64,000 nt of DNA from Clostridia bacterium (GTDB taxonomy: Bacteria; Bacillota; Clostridia; Christensenellales; Borkfalkiaceae): positions 62,001 to 126,000 of the forward strand of contig JAGHJS010000028.1 of the NCBI GenBank assembly GCA_017886545.1. The letters are read 5' to 3'. Below are positions 29,399 to 39,200 of the stretch, in pieces (positions within the stretch are counted from its first letter, which is position 1; the number at the start of each line of letters is the position of its first letter). The notes beneath the pieces are model-generated. The model was not told the origin of the DNA. It did not search any database and saw nothing but the letters and a program-made list of their open reading frames with translations. A program made the position numbers and the translations under genes.

Positions 29399-30738
29399 TC
29401 GTCTGCCTCCGTAGCGTTACTGAAGAATTCAAAATAGATCGCGCGCACACATTTTTCATAATCGGCATTGTCAATGCCGACGATAATGTTGATCTCGCTT
29501 GACCCCTGATCGATCATGCGTACGTTTACTCCGGCCTGCGAAAGCGCCGTGAACAGCCGCGCCGACGTTCCGACGCTCGCCGTCATACCGTGACCGACCG
29601 TCGCAACAAGGGCAATATCCTCCAGAACGCGCACATAATCGGGATTCACCGCTTCCTTGATCTGGCCGATGAGCGTATCCAAAACGCCCCCCGCCAGATA
29701 TTTGCTTTCGATCACCAGCGAAAGCGTATCGATGCCGGACGGCATATGTTCAAAGTTGATCCCGTCCTTTTCCAGCACGGAAAGCACCTTGCGCGCAAAA
29801 CCGATCTCCGCGTTCATGAGCTGCTTTTCAAGAAAAATGACGGTGAAATCCTTTTTGCCCGCGATACCGGTCACGCGGTTCCCGTGCTTTACGTACTTTT
29901 TGGACGGCAGGATCAAAGTACCTTCATCCATCGGGCGGAAGGTATTTTTGATACGGATGGGGATATCCCCTTTCCTGACGGGATAGATGGCATCCGCATG
30001 CAGAACGTTTGCGCCCATATACGAAAGCTCACGCAGCTCTTTGAACGAGATGACGCCGATCTTTTGGGGATTATTGACGATACGCGGATCGCAGGCAAGA
30101 AAGCCGCTTACATCCGTCCAGTTTTCGTACAATTCCGCATTCACGCCGCGCGCAATGATCGAACCGCTGATGTCGCTTCCGCCGCGCGTAAATGTTTTGA
30201 CACACCCCCATGCATCCATACCGTAAAATCCCGGAATAACGGCATTTTTGCAGTGTTTCAGCCTGCGCTCGATCAGACGGTAAGAGCGCGCTTCGTCGAA
30301 CATGCCGCGCTCGTTGAAATAGATGATCTCCTGTGCGTCGACAAAATCCCACCCGAGCAATGCGGCAATGAGGCGCGCGTTCAGGTATTCCCCGCGCGAC
30401 GCCGTAAAATCGGCGCTTTTATTGGCTATGATCTGCCGCTCGCATTCGTCGAGAATGGACGCGATGTCGAAATGTTCCAGCCCGAGCTCTTCAACGATAG
30501 ACAAAAACCGCCTGCGGACGGGCGCGAAAGCGTTTACGCAGCTGCCCGTTTCCGCCGCTTCGCGGTAGCATTCGTACAGCTGATCGGTGATCTTTACGTC
30601 CCCCGAAAAACGCTTGCCGGGCGCAGATACGACGACGTACCTCCTTGTTTCGTCGGCGCGGAGGATCTCCGCCGCGCGGCGAATATTGTTTCCGTCCGCC
30701 AGAGACGAACCGCCGAATTTACAGACTTTCACGTGCAT
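29395..30738 (-). CDS. lysC: Aspartate kinase
   Basis: First step of the aspartate family (lysine, threonine, methionine): phosphorylation of aspartate. The 447-residue product has the kinase domain (VCKFGGSSLADG, then GFYGMD and FTRGGSDISG) and two C-terminal ACT domains (VGHGMTASVGTSARLFTALSQAGVNVRMIDQGSSEIN) through which end products inhibit it. A ribosome site AAGGAGA precedes the ATG, which overlaps the preceding stop. Which amino acid inhibits it cannot be read. The symbol follows the single-function Bacillus type. Confidence 0.92.
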   Translation of the reverse strand: MHVKVCKFGGSSLADGNNIRRAAEILRADETRRYVVVSAPGKRFSGDVKITDQLYECYREAAETGSCVNAFAPVRRRFLSIVEELGLEHFDIASILDECERQIIANKSADFTASRGEYLNARLIAALLGWDFVDAQEIIYFNERGMFDEARSYRLIERRLKHCKNAVIPGFYGMDAWGCVKTFTRGGSDISGSIIARGVNAELYENWTDVSGFLACDPRIVNNPQKIGVISFKELRELSYMGANVLHADAIYPVRKGDIPIRIKNTFRPMDEGTLILPSKKYVKHGNRVTGIAGKKDFTVIFLEKQLMNAEIGFARKVLSVLEKDGINFEHMPSGIDTLSLVIESKYLAGGVLDTLIGQIKEAVNPDYVRVLEDIALVATVGHGMTASVGTSARLFTALSQAGVNVRMIDQGSSEINIIVGIDNADYEKCVRAIYFEFFSNATEADE

Positions 30739-31934
30739 TACCGTATCTCCTTCGCTTCAAGGTAGTATCGTTTTTCAGCACTTTCCCCCATAGAAAAGGT
30801 CTTGCGGGGCAGACTTCCGTACCGCAGCACCCGCGGGAACAATTCCGATTTATCCATTTTCGGCAAAGCGACGCCGACATAATCCGGATGCGCTTTCGTC
30901 AATTCGGCAAGCGCGTCCTCCCCGTGCACATAATCAACGCTTCCGCCGTTCTTCGCAAGATATTCGGCGATACGCCTGTCCGTTTCCGCAACGGCTTCCG
31001 CCGCACTTTCGGAAACGCCGAGCGGTGCACGCCTTCCGCCTATGTACAGCGCGCCCTTCCCCGAACCGAACGAGGAAAAATACGCCGTAAATTTTTCCGC
31101 GTCCACACCCTTCACAAGGCGGTGGATCGCTTCAAAGTAGATCCCTGCGTCGTAGAGGTTCACCGCCTCGCACAGGCAGTAGCGCGCAGGGTGCGTTTCC
31201 CTCTCCTGCGGCGTAAGCGAGCCTTTCAGCTTGTCCCATGCGGCTTTTGCCGTTGCAAGCGAATGGTTCCCGTCGCCGACCATAAACAGCATGCCGCCCT
31301 TTTCCAGCGCATAAAAGGCATCCAGGGCAGGCTGCGCTTCCGTAACGAGGCGCCCGCGCAGATGTCCGCCTCCCATATTCAGATCGAAATCATATACGAT
31401 TTCTGCCGCCTGCCGTTCCGCAGCCGCCCATACCGTATTGCCGGGATCATCATACAGCAGCATGATGTGCGGCAGTTCAAGAGGCGCCCCTTCGCGGATC
31501 TTCAGCCGCGGCGGGATCCGTTCAACGATCGTCGCCTCGCTCGCGCGGATGGGCGCCGCGTCTTCGTGGCGGTACGAGTACGCCTCGAGGTCAACGCTCA
31601 GCACAATGCCGCGGCGCATCTTCACATACGGCGTAGAACGCTCCACAAGAATGAACCCGCGCGGAAGACGGCGGAACACGCCTTCGTCCAGATACGTCTG
31701 CATCGCGGTCTTTGCCGCGCCGATGCGGGCGGAATAGTCCTTCTCCGTCTCCATATATACTTCGGGAAGGATCATCCGCAATGTGGAAGGCTTTTCCCCG
31801 ACAAACGCGTCCAAAGCTTCCCAATATGAAAGATCCGATGTATGCTGATCGCATGCAATGACCGCCCAGGAAGCCAGATCTGTTCCTGCGGCGGGGAGCA
31901 AAATTTCAGGTACGCCGATATAATTTTTTTTCAT
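30738..31934 (-). CDS. DUF1015 family protein
   Basis: A 398-residue member of DUF1015, common in anaerobic Clostridia and Thermotogae. Conserved blocks visible are the N-terminal WAVIACDQHTSDLSYWEAL, the middle LYDDPGN and the motif MFMVGDGNHSLATAKAAWD, which looks like an active-site loop. The stop overlaps the lysC start by one base, so the two are coupled; a link to amino-acid metabolism is plausible from this alone. I do not assign a reaction. Confidence 0.8.
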   Translation of the reverse strand: MKKNYIGVPEILLPAAGTDLASWAVIACDQHTSDLSYWEALDAFVGEKPSTLRMILPEVYMETEKDYSARIGAAKTAMQTYLDEGVFRRLPRGFILVERSTPYVKMRRGIVLSVDLEAYSYRHEDAAPIRASEATIVERIPPRLKIREGAPLELPHIMLLYDDPGNTVWAAAERQAAEIVYDFDLNMGGGHLRGRLVTEAQPALDAFYALEKGGMLFMVGDGNHSLATAKAAWDKLKGSLTPQERETHPARYCLCEAVNLYDAGIYFEAIHRLVKGVDAEKFTAYFSSFGSGKGALYIGGRRAPLGVSESAAEAVAETDRRIAEYLAKNGGSVDYVHGEDALAELTKAHPDYVGVALPKMDKSELFPRVLRYGSLPRKTFSMGESAEKRYYLEAKEIR

Positions 31935-31957
31935 CCGTAAAAAACCTATTTCACCGA

Positions 31958-32077
31958 TCAGGCGCCGTAATTGATGACAATAAATATCCCTACCGCAAGC
32001 ACGATCGCCAGCAGTTTGAGCGGTACGTTGTCAATAAAAATCCCGGCGACTTTCCGCCAAAAGCTCTTTTCCCTCAT
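31958..32077 (-). CDS. TM-only CdaR/YbbR-like protein, 39 residues
   Basis: A short gene whose ATG overlaps the cdaA stop as ATGA and which has a strong GGGAGG ribosome site. The product, 39 residues, has a basic start (MREKSFWRKVAGIF) and one membrane helix ending in INYGA. CdaR (YbbR), the regulator of CdaA, is encoded at exactly this spot in other Bacillota and begins with such an anchor (typically NxxLKLLALxLA) before its YbbR domains. Here the anchor NVPLKLLAIVLA is kept and the YbbR domains are missing. It therefore looks like a reduced CdaR, still under translational coupling. Confidence 0.7.
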   Translation of the reverse strand: MREKSFWRKVAGIFIDNVPLKLLAIVLAVGIFIVINYGA

Positions 32078-32895
32078 GCGCGTTTCCTCCCGTCTGCACT
32101 GAGATCCTTCCAATAATAATCATTGAGCGTACGTTTCAGCAAGTCGTAATCCGCATACCGCGAAATTTTGCCGCGCTGTGCGATCGTGATGATGCCCGTT
32201 TCTTCGGATACGATAAGCGCGATGACGTTGCTCGTTTCGGTTATCCCGATGCCCGCACGGTGGCGGGTCCCCAACTCTTTCGGTATATTGACGTTCTGCG
32301 TCAAAGGCAGAAAACACCCTGCCGCCTGAATTTTATAATTGTTGATGATCATCGCACCGTCGTGCAACGGCGCTTTCGGGAAAAAGATCCCCTCGATCAG
32401 CTGCGACGAAATTTTTGCGTCCAGCGCAACGCCGCTTTCGAGCACCTGCGCGGGAATGTTGTCGCTCGCCAGAATAATAAGCGCACCGATGTTGTCTTTG
32501 GAAAGATTCTGCAGCGCCTTGATGATCTCTGACACATACCGCTCCACCTCTTCCCGCGACGCGCCCGACTGATGCTCCTTGCGTTCGGTCGGTGTGTATG
32601 AGCCGAAATTCAGAAGATCGCGCTTGACTTCCACATTGAAGATGACCAACATGACAAGGATAAGAAGAAGCGGCACAAGAATGAACAGCCAGTTGTGCAG
32701 TTCATCGTTTCCGATAAACACCACGCCGGCGGCCACAAGGATGAGCACGAAAACGGCAATAAGCCACCGTGCGCCGCTGAGCTTGAGCACGCGGAACACA
32801 TAATAGATCACGACCGCAAAGATCAGGATCTCCAATGCGTCAAAAACAGTGAATCCCCTGAAAATGTTGGCTATGTTTTCAAAAAAACCCTGCAT
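32074..32895 (-). CDS. cdaA: Diadenylate cyclase CdaA
   Basis: Makes c-di-AMP from two ATP; the messenger controls potassium and osmolyte balance and the cell wall. The 273-residue protein has three N-terminal membrane helices, a short linker, and the DAC domain with both catalytic motifs: DGA in PLHDGAMII and RHR in LGTRHRAGIG. The start at 32895 is chosen for its GGAGGG ribosome site; the frame extends 57 bases further without one. A tiny CdaR-like gene is translationally coupled downstream. Confidence 0.95.
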   Translation of the reverse strand: MQGFFENIANIFRGFTVFDALEILIFAVVIYYVFRVLKLSGARWLIAVFVLILVAAGVVFIGNDELHNWLFILVPLLLILVMLVIFNVEVKRDLLNFGSYTPTERKEHQSGASREEVERYVSEIIKALQNLSKDNIGALIILASDNIPAQVLESGVALDAKISSQLIEGIFFPKAPLHDGAMIINNYKIQAAGCFLPLTQNVNIPKELGTRHRAGIGITETSNVIALIVSEETGIITIAQRGKISRYADYDLLKRTLNDYYWKDLSADGRKRA

Positions 32896-32955
32896 GGCAC
32901 CCTCCGTGGATGCTGCGCGCCCAAATACGGATCCGTACATTGCTCGGCGCAATAA

Positions 32956-32985
32956 ATTTTACAAATATTTTACAAAAAAAATCAA
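32956..32985 (-). promoter_or_regulatory. Putative promoter of cdaA
   Basis: On the minus strand: TTGATT, an 18-base spacer, and TAAAAT, in an A/T-rich gap between holA and cdaA. It would allow cdaA to be expressed apart from comEC-holA. Confidence 0.5.
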
Positions 32986-33009
32986 AAAAAGAAAAGCAAA
33001 TAAAAGTGC

Positions 33010-34011
33010 TTAACAGGCATTATTTTCCTTCATACCGAAAAAAAGCATCGCGTTTACAGATGTCAATGCTCCCTGCGGTGTCATTTTGCCGCTTTTGACG
33101 GCGTTCACCGCCCCGAAAATAGCAAAATATGACGTCTCCACCTTCGCCGCTCCCAAAAGTTTCGCCTGCCTGCGGCTCATCTTTACGGCGTACTCCTTCA
33201 TCCCGAGCGCCTTCGCGGTATCGGCATCGCTTTTGTTCAGCGCGAGGATCTCGTACATCGTGCGGAAATAATTGCACAGCGAATTGAGAACGCCCGCCTC
33301 GTCCATGCCCTTCCCGAGCAGCTCGTTCATTACGGAAAGGTACGCTCCGTAATTACCGCGCCCGAGCGCGTCCGTCATTTCATAGATCTTATAGTCTGTA
33401 TCGCGGTAGACGACGGCATCAACGTCTTCAGCCGTAAGCGTTCCGCCCTGCCCCGCGTACGCCAGCAATTTTTCCGTTTCCGTTGCAATCCGCGACATAC
33501 TGCCGAGGCAGTACCGCATAATGCGTTCGCAGCAATCCGTGTTGCATGCAACGCCCGCCCGGCGCATACGCGTGTAGATCCAGCGCAAGACCGTTTCCTC
33601 GTCGGCACGCGAACAATCAACGCGCGTAACGTTGGGGGCTTTTTTCAGATCAAATCCCTTCGCTTTCCCTTCCCCGTTCACGATAAGCAGGATCGTCGTA
33701 TCACAGGGATGCTCGAAATACGGTCTGAGGTACGTTTCATATTCTTTTTCCGTCGGATACAGTCCCGCCACTTTCACGATCCGCTTTTCGCTGAGAAAGG
33801 GAAAGCTCTGCGCCGCGGCGATCAGTTCGGTAAGGCGGGAACCTTTCAGCTCCGCTCCGTCAAAGATGCTGTAATTGAGGGACGGCTCGGTAAGATATTT
33901 CTGCTTCAGCATCTCTTCCCCGCGCCGTTTAAAATATTCTTCCTCTCCGTCAAACAAATAAATAGGTGCAACCCCTTCTTCAAGGCTGCCTTTGAACATG
34001 ATAAATTTCAT
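33010..34011 (-). CDS. holA: DNA polymerase III subunit delta
   Basis: Clamp-loader subunit that opens the sliding clamp. The 333-residue protein starts with IYLFDGEEEYFKRRGEEML, the usual HolA N-terminus, and keeps the degenerate AAA+ modules plus the C-terminal collar (LNSLCNYFRTMYEILALN...AKALGMKEYAVKM). It starts 3 bases after comEC, the widespread comEC-holA order. rpsT, often next to it, is not present. Confidence 0.93.
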   Translation of the reverse strand: MKFIMFKGSLEEGVAPIYLFDGEEEYFKRRGEEMLKQKYLTEPSLNYSIFDGAELKGSRLTELIAAAQSFPFLSEKRIVKVAGLYPTEKEYETYLRPYFEHPCDTTILLIVNGEGKAKGFDLKKAPNVTRVDCSRADEETVLRWIYTRMRRAGVACNTDCCERIMRYCLGSMSRIATETEKLLAYAGQGGTLTAEDVDAVVYRDTDYKIYEMTDALGRGNYGAYLSVMNELLGKGMDEAGVLNSLCNYFRTMYEILALNKSDADTAKALGMKEYAVKMSRRQAKLLGAAKVETSYFAIFGAVNAVKSGKMTPQGALTSVNAMLFFGMKENNAC

Positions 34012-34014
34012 GCG

Positions 34015-36183
34015 CTACCCCGCTGCTGATATTGAAATTATATCACTTTTCCAAAGGATTTGCAAGTCGCCCGTGTTGTAAATACTTGTTTTTCCGTCCG
34101 TTTTACGGAAATAGATCTCACGCTGCGGCATAAAAGCCAGCATAAGCTCCGCCGAATATGCGTCGGCGATCAAAATATCCGCGCGCGGAAGCGGCGGGAC
34201 AGGTTCTGCCGCTTCCGCCGCGACGGCGATCTCTGTGCCGTACAGCGTGAGGTACAGAATATCGTCCGCGAAAAAGGCGAGGTCCGCCGCGCCGAAAGCA
34301 AACAGATCCGCATAAACGACGTCGACCGTCTGAAAGGAATCGACGAGCGCTGAATCCATGGGGACGTACAATGTACCCACGTCGGCATATTGCAGAAGTA
34401 CGGGCACCGCCGTGTTTGTTTCCCTTTCGTCCGCAAGGATCACGGCCGCATCGATCTCCCGCACGCTTTCCTGCAAAAACAGCCGTTCCAAAAACATACC
34501 GTCCGGCATGCCCGTTGCGATCAGGCAGGTCTGCCCGCCCTGCCGCAGTAAAAGCACATTGTTTTCCCCGTAATACGAGTGCAGCGACAGACGGGCATCG
34601 TACCCGAACGCATTGTTGCGGAACAGCATACAGACGGTAAGCACAAGACAGAGAAAAAAGACCAATATGCCGCGCGGAAGCGGACGCAGATTGATCTTGT
34701 CGGAAAAGGCGTAAACCGCCCCGAAATAGAGCGCGGAAAGCCCGCCGAAAGAAAACCCCGCAATGAGCAGAACGTTCAATTCAAACAACAGGATCGGCGT
34801 GACCGCGGCTTGCAGCAAATACCCCGGAACAAACAGAAGAACGGCTTCCGCAAACGGCAACATCGCGGCAAAAACCGTAAAAACGAACAGGACCGCATAG
34901 ACAAAACTGATGATCGGAACGAACAGCAGATTCAGCACCATACCGAGCGAAGATGCATACCCGAAGGCATCGAGCAGCAGCGGAAAGGTGCAGACCTGCG
35001 CAGAAAAGCATACGGCAAATGCAGAGCCGAGTTTTTGCGGAAGAAAGCGCACCCGCGCCAAAAGGCGCGCGAGCCGCCCGCCGAGGACGATGATCCCCGC
35101 AGCCGCGGCAAGTGACAGCTGAAAGCCGACCGAAAACAGATAAAAAGGATTCACCGCCAGCACCACGAGCGCGGCAAGCGAAACGGAATTGAGTCTGTCA
35201 TACGCCCACCCCGCCGCATCCGCCACGGAAAGGACAAGGCACATGACGAGCGCGCGCAGCGCCGACGGAGAAAACCCGCATACGCCCGCGTAAAAAATCA
35301 GCACGGCAGCAATGATCGGCAGCCTGATCCAGCGGTTGACGCGCAGTTTGCGCAGGAAAAAAGCGAGGATGCCGTACACGATGCCGATATGCAGCCCCGA
35401 AACGGCAAAGATGTGCGCCACGCCGCCGTAACGGAAATTCTGCAGCACATCCTCGTCCATATAGCCGCTGTCGCCCAACAGCATGGCATAGGCGATCGGA
35501 GCGGTTTCCCCGTCCAGGTTGGCAAACAGCACATCGCGCACTCTGCCGCGCACGGCATCAAATACTCCCTGCCTGCCTTCCCCCGCTATGTATACTTCAC
35601 TGCTCACCGCGCGATAGCGGATCCCGCCGATGACCGCGTTGGTATTGATCTTTCCGTAAGACCGAATATCGTACGTCGTGACGTCCGCCTCGGCATAGAC
35701 GAGCATACCGATCTCTGCCTGCGGAGCAGATGCATACAGCACAAGTTTTTTGCCGGGAACAAGCTCGTCGCCCTCTTCCGAAACGAGCGTAACGTCACGC
35801 AGGGTAAGCACCTCGCCGAACCCTGCCGCACCGATCTCCTCCACAACGCCGACAACGGTATAATCGCCGTCCGCCTCGGGCGAGGTTTCAAACGCGCCGA
35901 CATGCAGCAGCATTGAGAGAGACCCGACCGCAAAAACGGCACACAAAAGCAGGGAAAACAGCAGTTTCCCGCGCACGGGACTTCTTTTGAAACGGTGCAG
36001 GAGCAAAAGCACTGCCGCCGCAGGCACGGCAAGCAGTGTAAACAGGAACGAATACAGCCCGAACAGCCAAAAAAAGAGGATACCGAGCCCGAATGCAACG
36101 CACAGCAACAGGACGGGACGGAAATTCACGAACCTGTCGCCCGTATACAGACGGCGTATCCCCTTTTTCTGTTCAGACATCAT
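34015..36183 (-). CDS. comEC: ComEC/Rec2 DNA-uptake channel with a degenerate MBL domain
   Basis: A 722-residue membrane protein of the competence DNA-transport channel family. It has the N-terminal extracytoplasmic DUF4131 region, the competence core with the signature AVSGLHIGIVYGILAFF, and about ten membrane helices. The C-terminal 190 residues correspond to the metallo-beta-lactamase domain in position, but the metal motif expected near AAVILADERETNTAVP (normally like THxDxDH) has no histidines. ComEC normally uses this domain to degrade the non-imported strand. So the channel is kept while the nuclease site seems lost. It heads the operon running into holA. Confidence 0.88.
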   Translation of the reverse strand: MMSEQKKGIRRLYTGDRFVNFRPVLLLCVAFGLGILFFWLFGLYSFLFTLLAVPAAAVLLLLHRFKRSPVRGKLLFSLLLCAVFAVGSLSMLLHVGAFETSPEADGDYTVVGVVEEIGAAGFGEVLTLRDVTLVSEEGDELVPGKKLVLYASAPQAEIGMLVYAEADVTTYDIRSYGKINTNAVIGGIRYRAVSSEVYIAGEGRQGVFDAVRGRVRDVLFANLDGETAPIAYAMLLGDSGYMDEDVLQNFRYGGVAHIFAVSGLHIGIVYGILAFFLRKLRVNRWIRLPIIAAVLIFYAGVCGFSPSALRALVMCLVLSVADAAGWAYDRLNSVSLAALVVLAVNPFYLFSVGFQLSLAAAAGIIVLGGRLARLLARVRFLPQKLGSAFAVCFSAQVCTFPLLLDAFGYASSLGMVLNLLFVPIISFVYAVLFVFTVFAAMLPFAEAVLLFVPGYLLQAAVTPILLFELNVLLIAGFSFGGLSALYFGAVYAFSDKINLRPLPRGILVFFLCLVLTVCMLFRNNAFGYDARLSLHSYYGENNVLLLRQGGQTCLIATGMPDGMFLERLFLQESVREIDAAVILADERETNTAVPVLLQYADVGTLYVPMDSALVDSFQTVDVVYADLFAFGAADLAFFADDILYLTLYGTEIAVAAEAAEPVPPLPRADILIADAYSAELMLAFMPQREIYFRKTDGKTSIYNTGDLQILWKSDIISISAAG

Positions 36184-36242
36184 TTCTTTTTATCTTCCGT
36201 AAAAGCAGACGCACGCCGAGGCGAACGCCGCACAACGCGCAT

Positions 36243-39200
36243 TCAGCTCAAACTGATCCGATCGCTGACCGAGCGTACAAAATACGAACGCTGTACACCC
36301 AACGCAATGCATTCGCCGACAAATTCCGTCAGCTTATCACCGGGGCGGGCAACTTTGAGTTCCTCAAAAACGAGAGGCAGCAGGTCGGCTACATACAGGC
36401 TCACGCGGTTTTCAAGCAGTCCGCGCACGAGCGCAATGATCTCGTACGGCGTAAAGTCGTCCTCCGAACGGCGGATCGGCTCGGCTTCCGTCCGATAAAA
36501 ATCGCACGCAAAACACTTATCCGACTTCCGCAGATATGTTTTCCCGCAAAGTTGCTCTTCTTTAAACGCACACAGCGCGATCAGCTTCTGCATGCGCTCC
36601 TCCACCTTCGACCCGAATTTCACGATACCGAGGGAGGAAAGGCAGCGTTTCATCAGGAACCTGTCCGAAATCGGTTCTTCCGCCGCAACGATCGCACGCA
36701 GGCGCGCAAGGATCTCCGCGTCATGTTCCCCGCCCGTTATATACTGGGCAAGGTTCTGCTGTGTTTCAAGCTTGGCATAACGGTAATTCTTGCGGTATTT
36801 GAGCAGGTGATCGCGGCTCCCCTTTTCCAGCCCGCACAGGCGGTCCAGCACGTCCTTGATCTTTTTGATCTCGCGCTTCGGATTGTTGATAAAGTTGATG
36901 GTGAACAGCCGCACCACGTTCCAGTTGTTGAGTTTAAGCGTCTGGATCTGCAAAAGGTTCCTGTCCTTCGCGCAGGAGCGGCTCGCCGTGGCGCCGTCGC
37001 ACATGACCGCAAGCAGGAAACGCTTTTTGTTGCGCGGGTCGATGACGGCGCAATCGATCTTGAAGTCGGACACACCGACGTCGTAGCGGCATTCATAGCC
37101 GTATGTTTTGAGTTCCTGTGCAATGTATTTGCCGATGCCGCTTGCCGACGGTTTGAGCTCTTCCGAGCTGATGGCAAGCGTCGTTTTTCCCTTTTCGGCA
37201 AATTCCAAAAAGGCTTTCAGCCCCGCGACCCCTTTGCTGTTTGTCTTTGCAAGGTTGATCATCGCCGACGTCATAGACGAAAAGACGACCATCTCTTCCC
37301 TTGCACGCGACACCGCAACGTTCAGGCGGCGCCAGCCGCCGACCTGATTGAGCGGCCCGAAATTGAGCGAAACTCTTCCGGCACGGTCAGGACCGTAACA
37401 GACGGAGAAAAGAATGACGTCGCGCTCGTCGCCCTGTACGTTTTCAAGGTTTTTGACAAAGAGCGGCTCTTCCCGCTCATAGGCAACGTCCTCGAGCTTG
37501 TTTTTTGCGAGCGCGTCCGACAGGCGGCGCTCCACATAATCCTGCTGGGCGGTGCTGAACGTAACGACGCCGATGCTTGACCTGCTGAGTTTCGGATCTC
37601 TCAGTCTGCGCACGACTTCGGCGACGAGCGCCTCTGCCTCCGCTTTGTTGCGCTTTGTGAAGCCGCGGTCGTATACGCCGTCCTCGACGAGCGCAAGGCG
37701 CACCTTGCTTTCCATCGCATCTGGAGACGGGAAAGTGCACAGCTTGTTGCCGTAATACATGATATTCGAAAAGGCGATCAGGCTTTCATGTTTGCTTCTG
37801 TAATGCCAATTCAAATGTTTTTCCGGCATCCCGAGCGCCAGGCAGTCATCCAAAATGCTTTCAAGGTCTTCCGCTTCCAGGTTCTCCTCGTCAACATATC
37901 CGGAGCTGAAGAAGGACGTAGGCGGAAGCTGTTTCGGGTCGCCGACGATGACGGCGCTCTTTGCGCGCGCCAAGGCGCCGATCGCTTCGCTGGTCGGGAG
38001 CTGAGATGCCTCGTCGAACACCACCAGATCGAACAGATCGGGGTCAGCCTGCAAATACTGCGCGACGGTAATCGGGCTCATCAGTACGCACGGGGCAAGC
38101 CTTGCGAACAGCCCCGGGATCTCCTGCAGGAACTCTTTGATGGTCATGCCGCGCATGTTCCCTTTTGCAATGCGCTGGAACGCGAGCACTTCAAGGCTGA
38201 GAGGTCCCTCCGTAGACGTGCTCGGCAGGTTCGCCGCAAGCGTGTTGCGGATATGTTCGCGCGACAACGCGGTAAACTGTTCATCCAGCGCACGGAACTG
38301 CTCGATTTTCTCTTCTAATACATTGGCGGAAAATTTGGAAAGCTCGGGATCGGCGCCGATATTCGTCTCCACAAAATTGCGGTAAACGTTTTTACGGAAA
38401 CTTGCCAGTATATTGTCAGACGTCACCGCCCCGGATTCGAGAGAATCCGTAATGAAGGATAGCCCCTCCTTATCCAGCTGCGCCGAGATCTTTTTAAACA
38501 TACACCACGCGGCGAGCATGTCGATATTGTCGATCAGCGCCCCCGCTTTTGTACTGAAATAGTCTAAAAGATCCTCGTCGCGGAACTTTTCCCTGTCCGC
38601 CTGAATGATGTTGCAGAAAGAGCGCATGCTCCCTTCAAACCCTGCCACGGCATGGCGGAGCCCCGCCAGCATAGGCTGCGCGTGCCCGTCCGCCGAACAT
38701 ATGCATACGCTGTTGAAACTGTCCGCGTTGTAATCCATGAAGATCCCTTCCGCAAACGCGTGCAGGCGGCGGAGCTCTTCAAGAAATTCTTCTCTGCGGC
38801 GGAAGTTGATTTTCCCGTTCCGGTCAAGAAAATTCTGCGCCAGCGCGGTATTGCTTTTGATAAGGCGGATATCCTCGTAGATCTGTGCCGCGATCCCCAC
38901 ATATTTGATCTCGTCGGCGGGCGAAAGCTGCACCGCCGCGGCACGGCGAAGACGCTTGATGACCGTGGTCAGCACTTTGGAGCTTCGGTAATTTTCGCCC
39001 CAGTTGTCAAGTTCCTGTTCCACGACTGCCGGATCGGCATCCAATTCGACAAGCGATTTGAACGCTTTGAAGTAAGACCCGAACAGCCTGTCGAGCCGCC
39101 TGTTCGCATTGAAAAAGACGTAGAACTCGCTCTCGTCGCAGGCAAAATATTTTTCCGCGGCGCCCGACGCGAGCAGATCGATCAGCTGCACGAGCGTACT

